Positions 35,568 through 48,500 of a stretch of DNA of 64,000 nt are shown piece after piece; the first letter of the stretch is position 1; each line of letters begins with the position of its first letter. Location: the NCBI GenBank assembly GCA_033297205.1, contig MU859064.1, forward strand, positions 124,001-188,000, written 5' to 3'. Below the pieces are notes generated by a model. It did no database searches, was not told the DNA's origin, and saw only the letters and a program-made list of their open reading frames with translations. The DNA is from Pseudoneurospora amorphoporcata. Taxonomy: Eukaryota; Ascomycota; Sordariomycetes; Sordariales; Sordariaceae. Made by a program: the position numbers and the translations under genes.

Positions 35568-36712
35568 GTCTGCGAGTCTTGGCAACAGTAATGACGATAG
35601 GAGAAAAGAACATGATGTTGAGCAAGCGAGAAACCCATATTGAGTATATCATGTAAATAAAATAACGAGTAGACTTCCGACACAAAGAGGTTGTTCCTGT
35701 GTGGTGAAGCTGGCCATTCTTGTCCTTGTTCGATTCCGCTTCCGGCACCCTTTGGCCATGCCATGAATGAAGACAATGGTGAGCGCGGCTCAACAACGCT
35801 TCGGGATGTATAGCGCACCGATCTGTCAATCATCTTTGAATTCATGACTTGAAGTGCTGGGCATGAAGTTGTCAAGGAGAAGAAGGGGAAGAAGAGGGAG
35901 CTAGGTACGTACCATCCGTCATTTGTCGTTGAAGGTGGAGCTAGAGCAACTGTCAAGTGCCAATTGCCCAGCTGTCAACTGTCAGGTACCGTCATGGTTC
36001 ATGCACGCACTGTACCGGCACCGCAACTCCAGACGGGATGCCGCGGTTCTCCAATTGTTAGTGCAGCTGCTAGCGGTCCTCTAGTGCTACTGTCAGTGCA
36101 CTTGTTAGTGAAGCTGTTAGTGCTCACCATCTCGATTTATCCATCATCTCCTAACAGTAAACATGGCAACGCTCGAGAACCACGCATCAACATGACATGT
36201 CCTGCCGTCCGTGCAATGAATGTAGATTAAGATTGATGATCCAACATCATCTCTGCGACCTTCCGGATTACATACTTTGCTCTCTCGTATTTGCCTCTTC
36301 CAATGTCCCCTCGGTTGGCATCCGTTCTCTGCATCGACGGACCATGGTACCCCATGTTTACCCCCCTTTTCTTCGAGTTTTCCCGCTAACAGATGCAACT
36401 TCCACCTTCCGCAACGAGAAGGTGACTCTTGGCCCCTGTCTTCACGCCTTTTTCTCCGTCCGAGTTCCCATTTCTCTCCAACTTCCAGGGGTTTATGCAT
36501 CATGGCTGGGACTGCCAGGCACAAGTCCCCGATATGGTTCGTCCTAGTTGCCGGATTCTATCCTGGCTGGCCGGGGACTTATTGCGTGATGTGACAAGAG
36601 GCGGGTTTTGAAGGATGGGAACTGTAAATTATAAGAGTCACGATGCCTCGTGTTTCGAGGTGTTGGCTTTTAGGCCTCTTTACGCGCCGTCAAGCCTTTC
36701 CAAAATAGCAAG
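35568..36712. promoter_or_regulatory. Divergent intergenic region
   Basis: Between the HExxH gene (-) and the S41 peptidase (+), so it should contain both promoters. A GTTAGTG/CTTGTTAGTG-like motif recurs around 36055-36125. No coding frame is supported. Confidence 0.45.
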
Positions 36713-39041
36713 ATGCGTGGACACTTTTGGGCCGTCCCGGCCGTACTGACCGCCGTCATTGACTCGGCCGCTTCCAAGCCAGTCACCACCACAACGGCCA
36801 GCCCACCTGTCCCTACCAGTGAGCCTTGTGCCATTGTGAGCAGCTCATGGGCTTCCCAGAAGGCTGCCAACCCGGCAGGTGAGTTGAAATGTTGACAGAG
36901 GATAATCAAGAACGTGGGCTAACAGAGAGACCAAAGCCACCCCGACTGTGGCAGCAGCTCTTGCTTACGAGTGTCTGAACTCAATCCCTCTCGGCAAGGC
37001 CGCCGCCATCGAACTCGTGGATTCGCTCAGGCCCTACATCGACTGGCAGAGTGACTCGGCCTACAAGGCCAAGCCGCCCAGGGAGTACCCTTACCCGGGT
37101 TATGACCTCTTTGGCGCTCTTGACAACGTCAAGGCCAAGCTGCAGGCGGACAAGTACGCCAACGAGTATCAGTTCCAGCAGGAGCTGTACACCACCGTCT
37201 TCGGCCCCGGCCACGACGGCCACTTCGTCTTCTACCCGGACGCCCTGACCCGCGTGTTCGAGTGGCGCCGCCAGCGCTCCCTGATCTCCATCAGCGAGGA
37301 CGGCAAGTCCCTGCCCGTCATCAAGGTGTACGAGGACGTGCTCGCCAACCCCAAGACCGCCTCCGTCGTCAAGCTGATCAACGGCATCGACGCCGCCACC
37401 TACGTGGCCAAGACCATCGACGCCGCCGGCTTCAGCCAGGACCCCGACGCCAACTACAACTCCATGTTCTACCAGAAGGCCACCTTCGCCAACAGCGGGT
37501 CTACGGGTTACTTCGCCAACGGTGGCCGTATCCGGTACATCTACCAGGGCGCCAACACCACCCTGACCTTCATCAACGGCACCAGCGTGACTCTCGAGAA
37601 CAAGGCGGCCGTCAAGGCCAACATGACGGGCGTCACCTCGGGCGCGGCCTACTACGCCAAGTTCTGCAACCCCAACGGCGTCTCTACCACCGCCAGCTCC
37701 GCCGAAGCCACCGAGGCCGCTCCCGCAGCGAACGTCCCCGGCTACCCCAAGCCGGTGATCATCACTTCGGACGCCGTCGTGTCGGGCTACTTCCTCGAAG
37801 GCGCCGGCTACGAAGACGTAGCCGTCATCGCCCTGCTCGCATTCAGTTCCAACTCCATCGCCGAGTTCCAAGCCGTCGTGCAGGACTTCATCGCCGAGGC
37901 CGTTGCCGCCGGCAAAACCAAGCTGATCGTCGACTTCCAGAACAACGGCGGCGGCTACATCCTGCAGGGGTACGACTTCTTCCGGCAGCTGTTCCCCTCC
38001 ATTGTGCAAGACGGCTACTCGCGCTGGAAGGAAACCGACTCGTACAACGCCATGGCGCAAATCGTCAGCGACCGCGTCGCCGGCATCAACCCCTACACCA
38101 GCCCCGACGGTGACCTGGTCGAGGACTACGAGTCCTGGTTCAACTACCGCTACGACCTGAACCTGACCAACCAGCCCTTCAAGTCCTTCGACGCCAAGTT
38201 TGCTCCCCATTTCTACCAAAACACAAAGTACACCAACCTCATGCGCTGGGACCTCAACGATAACCTGACCACCACCAACGACACCTACGGCATGGGCATC
38301 GAGATCACCGGCTACGGGTCCCTCAACCCCAGCGTAGTCAAGCAGCCGTTCGACGCAGATAACATCGTCATCCTCTACGACGGCGTCTGCGCCTCCACCT
38401 GCACCTTGGCCTCCGAGTTCTTGCGCGTCCAGGCGGGCGTCCAGTCTATCGCCATGGGCGGCCGTCCCAACCATGACCTCATCCAGGGCGTCGGCGGCGT
38501 CAAGGGCGCGCAGGTCCTGCAGTACCGCAACATTTACGCTTATGCCAAGAAGTACCTTGCCCTCGCCAAGACCGAGGCCCAGAAGAAGGCCTTGTCCAAG
38601 TTTTCCCTCCTACCGATCAACAGATCGAGCTCGGCGGCGGTTAACGTGCGCGACCAGATTTTGCGGGATAACGTCAACGACGGCACTCCCGCGCAGTTCG
38701 TGGTTGAGGAGAGCGAGTGCAGATTGTTTTGGACGCTGGATATGGTCAAGGATGTCAGCGCTGTGTGGAGGCGGGCGGCGGATGTGGCGTTTAGCAAGGA
38801 CAAGTGTAATGTTGGTGGGATCAAGGCCGGTAAAGGTCAGGGACCTAAGCCTGGCCATGATGGTGGTAGACCTGGCGCGGGTAAGGGTAATGGGAAGGGA
38901 GGCAGGAGACTGTCGGAGATTGTGAGGGAGGAGGAGTCGAAGATGGGTGTGTCCAGCTTTGGACTCGGAAAGGGAGGTAAGAAGACGCAGCAGCAGATTG
39001 AGGATTGGGAGGCTGTTTATCGGTTGGAGGTTATTCCTTGA
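36713..39041 (+). CDS. Secreted S41-family (CPAF-like) serine peptidase
   Basis: Two exons, 36713-36878 and 36937-39041, give about 756 aa. The first exon carries a hydrophobic signal peptide of about 20 residues (WAVPAVLTAV followed by SAASKP). The acceptor ending at 36936 is preferred because the branch sequence GGGCTAAC lies 13 nt before it; it gives NPA-ATPTVAAALAYECLNS. Family features are the CLNS N-terminal region, GHDGHFVFYPD, a LIVDFQNNGGG strand and YDGVCASTCTLASEF, where the Ser after CA is the likely nucleophile (nt about 38396). Several NxT/NxS sites agree with secretion. The C-terminus ends in a Gly/Lys-rich linker. Relatives occur both as general secreted proteins and in ribosomal-peptide clusters (UstP type); none of the other cluster genes is visible here. 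Confidence 0.88.
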
Positions 39042-39870
39042 TCGGAAAAAGAGTTTTTGGATATGAGAATGTTGGATGGGGAAGGAGATGGAGTGGTGAT
39101 GTTGTGTATAGGAAGAGGGAAGTACTTTGTTTGTATAAGCGAACTGCGTACATCATATGATTCCCAAGGATAACGAAGAGCCTGATGAAACCTTGCGCGT
39201 TGTTGTAAAATGTAAACCAAAAATGAGATGACTCCATGTAACACTGAAATCCGAGGAGGAGAATCGCTTATTCATCATTTCGCACTTGCGCTGTCATGCC
39301 TTGTCGAACGGGTGAACAAATGCTGGAAATGCTGTGTCGCAACTCGCAAGTGTCGTCGCTAAATTTGCCCCCTGTTTGTCTTGTATGTGTTAGTCACGTG
39401 ATGTGAAGGACAGCTCCAAACACCAAACATGCTCCCACAAAAATTCAACATCGAGAAGCACAAGAAAGCACATTGCACAATTATACAAGGGTTGTTGTAA
39501 TCAAGTGTGACTTTTTTAAGTCGTCTATCATCTAGAACATCATGCATCTCTTTCGTAATATCCACGTTGGGTATCCTCCTTTTTAATCCTCCATACGGGC
39601 ACACCTTGAAGACATCAGAATGGACAGGACCATCTCGGGGGTCTCCAGTCCCCAAGCGTTCCCAACCCTTGCCTTCCGGTCACCCGGTTTTAGAACGATA
39701 CGCTGCAACGGTCGTCACGCAAGAGAAATTATGATCTAAAAGCTCATAACACCAAAGTCGACGCAAAACCCACGATGCCTGACCATGCAAACCGGACCCA
39801 GAAAAAGCAACTTTTGATCTCCGTTGACAAAGTGAAATCAGTCTTGTACCACCCATCAGCAACGAGTGAT
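39042..39870. other. Spacer between convergent genes
   Basis: 3' flanks of the S41 peptidase and elongation factor 3 genes; no gene supported. Confidence 0.55.
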
Positions 39871-42800
39871 TTAGAAGTCATCCTCATCGGAGAAGACCTA
39901 TCAAAACGAGTTAGTGAACCTGTTGAGAAAACATCGAGGGACAGTGGATTGTTAAACGTACCTCCTCACCACGCTTGCGGCGAGCCATACGCTCCTTCTT
40001 CTTCTTGCGAAGCTCGGCGGAAGAAAGCTTGGCCTTCTTCTTGGTGGAGACGATCTTGTTGCCCATGGCATCGAACTTGTCCTCCTCCTCACCATCCTCC
40101 TCCTTGAGGCGGGGACCGGAGCCCTGGCCCTGAACCCAGTTGTGGCCGGAAGGAGTCATCTTGCCGTCCATGACAGCCCAGACTTCCTCAGTCAAGTCCT
40201 TGGTGAACTCGGCGGAGTGAGTGATGATGATGACACCACCCTCGAACTTCTTGAGGGCCTTGGAAAGGGCACCAAGAGAGTCACGATCGAGGTAGTTGGT
40301 AGGCTCGTCGAGGACGATCAAGTGAGGACGCTGCCAAGAGCAGGCGGCAAGGACGACCTTGACACGCTGACCACCGGAGAGACCGCGCATACGGGAGTGA
40401 GAAACAAGCTCGGCATCGAGACCAAAGTTGGCGCAGTGAGACTCGATCTCCTTGCGGACGAGGGGACGGAACTGACCGGAGGCGAGGGCCTCCTTCATAT
40501 CAACGTCGGCAACCATCTTCTGATGAGAAGCGAGAAGCTCGTTACGGGGCAACCAAGCGTTGTCAGCGGTCATCATGGGGACCCAGCGCTCGTTCTTCAT
40601 GCCAAGGTTCTCGCCGAGGGCGAAAGAGCACTCGTACTCGTAGGAGTTCTTGAACTTTCTACGGCTGTGAATGCCAATGACGCGACGGGGAGTACCCTCG
40701 ACCTTGAAGACCTTGTTCATGGCCTCCTCATCGGCCTCGGTGATGATCTTGTTGGCACGATCCATGGTCTCACGATCCTCACCAGTCTGGAAACGCCACT
40801 GGATGTACTCGGAGGGGGTCTTGTCGAGATGGTTATCGATATGGGCGAAAGCGTGCTGCTTGATGTAGGCAATACGGATGTTCTCGTGCTGGTAGATCTC
40901 ACCCTGGGTAGGGATGAGCTCACCAGTGAGGACGTTGATGAGGGTGGACTTGCCGGCACCGTTGGGGCCAATGACGGCAATACGGGAGCCGAGCGAGCAC
41001 TGGAAGGTGATGTCGGAGATCTGGGGCTTGGCGGTACCGGGGTACTGGAAGGACATCTTGGTGGCACGGAGAATGGCCTTGGCCTTGGTCTTGACACCCT
41101 CAAGGAAACCGGGCTCGGGGAAGGTGAACTCCATCTCGGATTCTCCGAGCTCGTAGTAGGACTTGGCGGCGGGGTTGCGAGCGACGAAGGCCTTGAGGTT
41201 ACCACGGTAACGCTTAAGCTTGAAGCGCTCGTAGTGGATAATGTGCTGGCATACGTTGTCGAGGAAGCCAGAATCGTGAGAAACGATAATGGAAGTGCAA
41301 GGGGAGCTCTTGAGGTAATCCTCGAGCCACTTAACGTTCTTGACATCCAAATGGTTAGTGGGCTCATCGAGAAGAAGAATATCGGGAGCCTCGAAGACGG
41401 CACGGCACAAAGCGAGCTTCATCTTCCAACCACCGGAAAGGGCGGAGATGTCGTTCTTGATCATGTCGGGGCTGAAGCCGAACTCAGCGAGCTTGGCCTC
41501 GACATCCTCACGGGAGGTTTCGACACCAGCCTCCTTGAGCTTCTTCATGGTCCAGTCGATGGTGGTCATCTCAGTATCCTCAGAGTCAAGGTCGTGCTCA
41601 ACGAACACGGTCTTGACCTCAGACTGCTTGGGGAAGCCCTCGACCTGCTCGTTGTTGATGGCGCGCATGAGAGTGGACTTGCCGGAACCGTTGGGACCGC
41701 AAAGACCGTAGCGCTGGCCACGCTTGAGACGAAGGTGGGTCTGGTTAAGAAGAATCTTGGCACCGTAGGCAAGGGAGAAGGTGCAGTTGCAGAGATCCTC
41801 ACCCTCCTCGTCGTCAGCCTCAGCCTCATCGGCCTCAGCGGCACCGGGGGTGGCCGCCTTGCGGAGGGCATCGGTGACAGCCTCGGACTCAGCGTCACCA
41901 ACGATGACAGTGAGGTAGGGCTTGACGGACTCAGCCCAGATGGAGGACTCGGTGGCCTTCTCATCGACGAGCTGACCGGCAACGGCGGCAATGTACTCGA
42001 CAATGGGGGTGAACTTCTCGAAGACGGAAGCGTGCTTGCTGCCGAGGATCTGCTTGAGGTGGCCGAGGACGATGTTGACATCACCGGGGTTGCGAGCCTC
42101 AGGGATCTTGCCGTCAACAACGTTACCGACGCGGGTAAGGGTGTCGAGAGCCTGCTTGGTCTTCTCACGAGCCTCGGGATCAGCGAGGTTGTCGTAGTTC
42201 TTTTGAAGACCGGGCATCATCTTGGGCAAGAAAGGAGCAACAACGTTGGGGTCGTCGACGAGCTTGCACATGTTGTCGACAATGACGGCAGCCTTACGCT
42301 TGATGGCGGTATCACGCTCACCAAGACCACGATCAAGGAGGGGAACCATGAGGGCAAGAGTGGGCTCAGTGACCTCAGTGACGAAAGTGGTGGCACCGAG
42401 CAAGTGAACGGTCTCGGGGACGTTCTCGGGCTTGGCGATACACTTGATGAGCTCGGGAATGAAACGCTCAATATCACGGTTGACAATAAGCTGGCAGAGC
42501 TTCTCCATGGTCTGGTAGGCGCGCTCCTTGACCTCCTTCTTGGTATCCCACATGGCCTCAGAGACGACGGGGATGAGCTCGGGGACACGGAGACCGAGCT
42601 GGACGGGGGCGGTGCGGATGAGGGTATCGATGAAGTCAAGAGCGGTCATCTTCTCGGGCCACTTCTGGGCGTTGCGGATGGTGTCGATAAGGGGGGCGAG
42701 GGTGGCCTTGACAGCGTTGGGGTTAATGGCCTCGGCGATGGCAAGAGCGGCAGCAATAGCGGCGTTCTTGACAGCGGTGATCTTGTCACCAGCGGCACCG

Positions 42801-43540
42801 AAGACGCTGGGGAGGAGGGAGATCAGGTAGGGCTCAACATGGGCGGAAACCTCGCTGTGCTGAGCGATAGCCTGGATGGCAGAAAGAGCCTTCTCGCGAG
42901 CGTTGGCATCCTTCTTGTTGGCGAGCTGCTTCTTGAGCGCCTCGACAGTCCTGATGGCGATTCACATGTTAGCACAGGCTTCTCCAGATTTTTTTGATTT
43001 TTTTTGGTGTCTGTGTTTGTGCGTAGTAAGGGATTGCCCGACTGGAACATCGGTGCCTGCACCTAGCGATGCACAATGCTCATTCGACGAACCGAGCCCA
43101 AGGGGTTGGTTCGTCCAACTTGGCACCGTCGTGCTGGGAGGCTACCTCTGGTGACCAATTCTTTTGGCGAGGCATTTGTCGTCCATGTCTTTCAGCATTA
43201 CACACAAAGCAACGGCCCCACTCCACTTTTGGCGGGGCGGACACGCTTCGCGCGCTAAATGCAATGCTGAAATTTTTCCCAGCGCCAAGGCAGATGCCAT
43301 GGAAGGGCCATGGAGGGGCTGGTGCGACCAACCAAAAAAAAAAAAAAAAAAAAACAAGAATCGTAATCTGAGGAGGGAGTCTTACTTGACGGGGGTATCA
43401 AGATCTTCGATGCGACCGTTGATGAAAGAGGCAACAGCGGCGGAAGCCTCCTTGACGGCATCGGCCTCGTTGGCGATGGTGAGCTTCTGCATGAGCTCAT
43501 CAAGAACCTTGAGGCTCTGGGCGTTCTCCTTGGCGGACAT
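39871..43540 (-). CDS. TEF3: Translation elongation factor 3 (ABC-F ATPase)
   Basis: Three exons, 43540-43386, 42950-39962 and 39897-39871, give 1056 aa, the usual length. Intron 1 is 435 nt and contains a 21-nt T run on the minus strand; the last exon encodes only VFSDEDDF. Domains in order are N-terminal HEAT repeats (to about 315), a four-helix bundle, ABC1 with GPNGSGKST and LSGGWKMKLALCRA, ABC2 with GPNGAGKST and LSGGQRVKVVLAA carrying the chromodomain insertion, and a Lys/Arg-rich tail. It is a fungus-specific ribosome-bound ATPase that helps release E-site tRNA. Two LDEPTN Walker B motifs are intact. Codon bias is extreme, producing a 951-codon antisense open frame that is not a gene. 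Confidence 0.97.
43334..43354. repeat. A21 tract inside intron 1 of elongation factor 3
   Basis: A homopolymer in the 435-nt intron; on the coding strand it is a T run some 30 nt after the 5' splice site. Confidence 0.85.
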
Positions 43541-44172
43541 GATGACTGATTTGGTCGGGGAGTCGACTGAAAAAAGTTGAGATGTCTAGGTCGGAAGATC
43601 AAAAAGAACAAGTGCCGTCGGTCTGATCGAAGCAAGCGACTTGAAGTGGAAGAGTCGGAGGTTTTCGATGGAGGGTCGAAAAGGGTTCCTGACTCGAGAT
43701 TCGGCTCTTCTTCTGAAGTCGCGCGAAGAAAATAAAAGACTGAGTGGAGGGCGTTCGCGGAGAACGAAACAGTCGATTAGAAAAGAATGGAGGTCAAACC
43801 TGAGAAAAAAGAAAGAGAGGGGGGAGGGCAGTGGATGGGGCCCGGGGACGGAGCAAAATATTTAACCAGGTCCCTGTGGAGTGGTTTTTGCTGGGCGGCG
43901 GTTTTTGCTGCACGCAGGCGGCGACGGATGTGCGCACAGGCCTTTTGTGGTCGTCGCAACCTTTTTGCAGCACCAAAAAAAGATTGGGGGTGGTGAAGTG
44001 GTTGTGGGATCCACTTGGATGGCGCTGATGGAGGGGGGTAGAGGGGCTGAAGAAGGGGGGTCTAAGTCTAGGAGGCGGGGTGATTGGAGGGCGTCGTGGC
44101 CGAAAAGTTTTCAGGTTTCTCTCTTCCCTTCACGCCTTCCGCCCACTCACTGGGCTGGGTTTAGATGCAGCC

Positions 44173-44193
44173 TTTTTTTTTTTTTTTTTTTTT
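44173..44193. repeat. T21 tract
   Basis: Homopolymer in intergenic DNA. Confidence 0.85.
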
Positions 44194-45971
44194 GTTCGCC
44201 GGCCAGGCAAGAACGGGAACCTGGCAACGTGGCCGGGGTTTTACAAATCCCCCAGTCCACGCAACCGGGTCCAATTCACTGACCATATTCACTGATTGCC
44301 ATCACTACCTCTACAAATTCGGGCTTTTTGCCTCTGTTCTGCTGCCGTCGTTTTTGTCATTCACTCAAACCCTGCACATATCATCGCCTCTGCTACTTCA
44401 CAGCTGTGGGGCAGTCCCGATTATTTGGTCTGAACCCAGGCACTTATGGCACTTGCACAGTAGAGCACACTCTCAAAGTCCCAACTGAAAGCATGATGAT
44501 CACAGGTGTTGACAAGAATTCAACGACTCCCTCTCTTTTGCCCCTCCATTGATTGGCTTCAGGCCCAAACACGCTGCCGACTCGGACATGATGATGCCTG
44601 TCTGTCCTTGACGATCCCTGCTTATCTCTTTATCAGACGCCCCCACCATTCCTAATGTGGCCGTCGAGGAGGGCGGTGAGCCGGAGCGTTGTGCAAAAAT
44701 TCGAGTGCTGGCCAGAAGTTCACACTTTGCTGTCGCCTTTGCATTGAACAGCGTCTTCACTTCCATCACGATTAGGTATCGTTCATGTCTGTCCGTTACT
44801 TGAGACCCTTCCTCGACAAAAAAGGGCCAAGGTTCTGAAACTGCAAGGTCCTCTATCGCAGGCCGAGTGCCAGACTCGGAGCATCAAACCTGTGTGGCAA
44901 GTTGTGATGGGGTTTGTTCGAGTGCGCACTCGATCGCCATGGCCGCCTTGGTGGGGCAGTGGTTTGACGGGAAGAAAACAAGCAATGACAAGTGTCTCCC
45001 TGCTTCTTGTCTGCGATGGTTCATCAAGCTCTTGACAAACTCCCCTCTCTATCCTTCATGATTGTGTGGTTTTGTGTGTACACTATCTACATCGTACCAG
45101 GCCTGTTGAGGCGTGGCTGACTGTACAATGCAATCTCGGGGATAAGCCTTCACATCAAGCAAGCATGAAGCAGTCGGCGTGGGATGGTGGGTGCGATGGA
45201 TGATTTCGATAGGAGACATTAGCACCAGAAACCAGATCCGGATGCGACACATGCTGGTCTCTGCCGTGTCCCTTTCCACTCTTTACCTTTGGTCCGTATT
45301 CCGTCCATGGAGTGTACAAGTTTGCACCCTTCATCAGCCTCAGATATGGTTGCACGCTCGAAGGGATTCAGATCATGATGGGAGTTGGGCAAGGACCTAT
45401 CAGTATGTAGTGTAGACCCGACATTTCTTCTGTCTCCAGTCCTTCCCTTGTTCTTTCTTTGCCACCCAGAACAGTGTATGTACGTCTACTCGTTTATTCC
45501 CCGCCTTGTCGATGACAAGAATCCAGCTCATGGTACCTCTTTGAGATGGAGATATCTGTTGCCTCCCTCTAGTGTATCTCCCACACATGGCTTGTGCCAG
45601 AAGGCCATTGACAAACATTGCCACCGAGGCCCCTTCTCTGATGCGATTTGGGCTCTGACAAAGAAAAGCCAAAAGGGGAACCCCATGAGAACGCTGCTCA
45701 AGTTGTTGGAGACACAGGCCTCGTCTGTTTGGCATGTACCTCATGGTACCTCCTGCCTATCAAAATTCAGCTCGCATCCCACATGTGCGTACGGAACCCG
45801 CTTCATGCACCTGTGATGCCGTCTGCCACCAGTACCAGCTGCGGCCTGCGACACCTCACTTATTGCACCGACCTGAAGTCCATTCGTCCTCCAACCCCAA
45901 TTTCACATCAGCACTCCTTGCTGGACTCGGGCTGTGCAGCCACGTCTCTCACCGCATCTTTTTCTTTGCTG

Positions 45972-45993
45972 CTTCTTCTTCTTCTTCTTCTTC
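45972..45993. repeat. CTT trinucleotide repeat
   Basis: About seven CTT units in intergenic DNA. Confidence 0.75.
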
Positions 45994-47786
45994 CAAACAT
46001 GGTCTCTTTCACTACCACCGGAAATGTCGATGATGCTCATCGTGAACACGTATACTGTACCCCTCTAGACATCCAAGTCGGGTCTGGCCCCTCCGTTCCC
46101 GTCTGCCAAAATCCGGGGCATATCGGGATCCCCGCCCGCGCCAACGATGCCTGCTAGCTCACGGTAAACAATGCACAGTCAACCTTTCTATGGGCCCCTG
46201 TTAGTGCAGGTTGCGGCAGCTGTGGGGAAGCGTGAAGGGGGTCGGAAGATTTCTCGGTTTTGCGTGTTGCATGCTGACCTCTGACAGGCCCTGGTTTGAG
46301 GGTCCCTTTGTACATTTTTGTCCCTGGCAGGCTGCCGCTGCGGCAGGCAAGTGCGTCTCGGGCGGCAGGGCCTTTGGCGTCTGTGGGTGTGCGGTGCGGA
46401 TGCCAAGACCTCAAAAGATATGCCCCCTGCATAGGACGAGATGGGTCTTCGAGAATCTCTTGGCAAAGCTTTGTTGACACTTTCAGCCCAACAAGCTTTG
46501 TCTCGAACAGGCAAAGTCGATGTTCTTTGGAGATTCTCCATGTTTCGGAACTTCCTCTTCCAGTCTTTCCTTCGATACCCGCCTCAAGCCGGACGTCCGG
46601 CCCCTGACCATATGTCCGTCGCCGCTCACGGGAACGGGTACCATCACCGCTCCGGTCGAAGGCGTCGCCATTCCGGCTTCTATGCCAGGCAGCCAGGCAA
46701 CACCAGGAGCGTTTGCCCCGGCATAGATCCGGCTTGGCCGGCTACATCGGGCGTTGCGCCGGGACCGCGAGTTGCGGTCCTGTGTATTACCAAGAGGACT
46801 TTTCATCCGAAGAGTGATGTCATGAATCCTCTGTTCGCCTCTTCCCGTCTGGATATATTCTCGCTACATACACTAGAGGCATCTCAGAGCACATGCCAAG
46901 GGGTATGAATCACAGATAGGGAGATTGTCAGAGCTGGTCAGTTTCTAAGTTCGTAGGCATCGGGGTCCTCGGAGAACAGTAACAGCAACAAGAGTACCTA
47001 GGGCGCCTGAAGAGCTGCGATGACACTCGCATGTTACGCCCGTCCAGGCAGACAGACGTGTTTCTCACTTGGATCATTTCCTCTGTTTAACTAGGTTCCT
47101 TACCTCTTATCTCTTCCGCCCGTTCACGTTCTTCAAGGTACGTTATAACCTGCTCTTTACCCTCCCAAACACCAGATCCCGATACCATGATGCATGCTTT
47201 TTTTTTCTATAAAAAAAGTATTTGCTACTTCAGAGCCCTCTCGGGGGCCATGAGACCAACTTCACACGCACACTGATTTTCCTCTCGGGAATCCTTTCAA
47301 ACCCCATAGTGAACATACTGCATGAGGTTTTGAGAGATGGATTTTGGGACTAACGACGCATCTTCTGTCAACAGGTTTGGCTTGGCAGCTCACTTCCTTC
47401 CGTCCGTCCTCACTTGTCCAACTGTTGTTCAGGCTCATGGGCCTCCCTTTTTTTTTCCCTCCCCGGTTGTATGCCTCGGTTCGGATTGCTTAAAATGCCA
47501 TGATACCGGTGGTGTCTGTCTGTCCATCACCTTATCCAGAGCCATAGTGGCAGGGTCTATGATTACTGCTGGTCATATTACAAGCGTACTACCTAGCTGC
47601 TGTCACTAGTGAGGCAATGCTTGGGAATCTTCGTGAGAAGGACCACGGAAGCTGGGCTCTCTCTCGGGAGTATCTACCTAGTTCAAATACCCATTGAAGA
47701 GGCACGAAGGACAAAGTTTAGTCTATGGTTCCCCAGATAGACTCGAGGTTCCGATCCTGACAAACGTCTGCGAGAGCTCAGAAGCG

Positions 47787-47812
47787 TTTTTTTTTTTTTT
47801 TTTTTTTTTTTT
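47787..47812. repeat. T26 tract
   Basis: Homopolymer in the 3' flank of the CsbD-like gene. Confidence 0.85.
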
Positions 47813-48107
47813 CGGTTTCGGGAACATATGTTCAAATGCCCAGAAACATACGTACACATCATACGTCACCCCAAGGCGCAGTTATAAATTGTTTATCTTG
47901 GATTACTCACCCTGTCAAAGAGGGTAGATAGGTAGGTATCAACATTCGTCGCCACATCTTACACTCAAATCTCATCCACCTAAATTTATACAGTCCTGGC
48001 GTATCCCTTTATGTCGTCGTAAAATCATTATTGAACTTCTTTCTTTCCTTCCTTCACTCTTTCACACGTCCGCATCATCAGAGCAACATCCGTCTAGACT
48101 TCAGACC

Positions 48108-48500
48108 TTACTCCTGATGGCTCTTACTAGCCGCCCCCTCCTTCTTCATCCACTCGCAGCCGGTAAGCTTGCCGGCCGTCTCCTCGACCGATCCGTAGCC
48201 GCTCGCCGCCGGGTCACGGCCCTCGGTCGCCGCTTGTAGGGAGGCCTTGGCGTGCGCCTTGTCTTGCTCGCCTGACGTGGTCCAGGCGTGGGAGCCGGTG
48301 ATGTTGCCGATTACGGCCTGTAGTAAGCACCGAGATGTGGTTAGCGAAGGGAAAGGGTAACAATGGGAGCGGGGAAAGGATGGACGGAAACGTACCTCAG
48401 CAGCGCCCTTGATGTACTCAGCGTGTCCGGCGATCATACCGGGCTGGGGCTGGTTGGGTTTGGAAGAAGGGTTGGTGTCCTGGTTGGGGTTGGAAGACAT
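48108..48500 (-). CDS. Small CsbD-like stress protein
   Basis: Two exons, 48500-48396 and 48317-48108, give 104 aa; the intron (GTACGT...CTACAG) joins HAEYIKGAAE to AVIGNITGSHAW in frame. The sequence is hydrophilic, rich in Gly, Ala, Lys and Gln, with the CsbD-type pattern G-x-A-x-x-x-K-G-x-x-x-x-x-x-G-x-x-T-G seen twice (around residues 25-45 and near EETAGKLTGCEW). Fungal relatives are often annotated as mismatched-base-pair/cruciform DNA recognition proteins or general stress proteins; no enzyme activity is expected. Two CRE-type sites lie about 180-220 bp upstream, fitting stress control by a bZIP factor. The family call rests on pattern recognition and is moderate. Confidence 0.78.
   Translation of the reverse strand: MSSNPNQDTNPSSKPNQPQPGMIAGHAEYIKGAAEVRFRPSFPRSHCYPFPSLTTSRCLLQAVIGNITGSHAWTTSGEQDKAHAKASLQAATEGRDPAASGYGSVEETAGKLTGCEWMKKEGAASKSHQE

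Larger units (their letters stand above)
43541..48107. other. 4.6-kb non-coding block upstream of elongation factor 3
   Basis: No frame on either strand shows domain motifs or the local codon bias. It includes T tracts at 44173-44193 and 47787-47812, a CTT repeat at 45972-45993 and GGTACC palindromes at about 45532 and 45745. The first several hundred bases are the promoter of the EF3 gene, purine-rich on the plus strand. A frame starting with ATG at 46000 just after the CTT repeat has no recognisable content. A long non-coding RNA is possible. Confidence 0.5.

Noticed and set aside
36981..38474. 497-codon open frame antisense to the S41 peptidase
   Set aside because: Shadow of a biased coding exon; no motif and no separate promoter region.
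40142..42997. 951-codon open frame antisense to elongation factor 3
   Set aside because: It mirrors the EF3 coding region exactly; extreme C-ending codon bias removes stops from the opposite strand. The translation is low-complexity Gly/Leu/Val/Asp with no domain.
44867..46908. Several 60-170-codon open frames in the large spacer
   Set aside because: They overlap each other on both strands, lack C/G-ending codon preference and contain no recognisable sequence.
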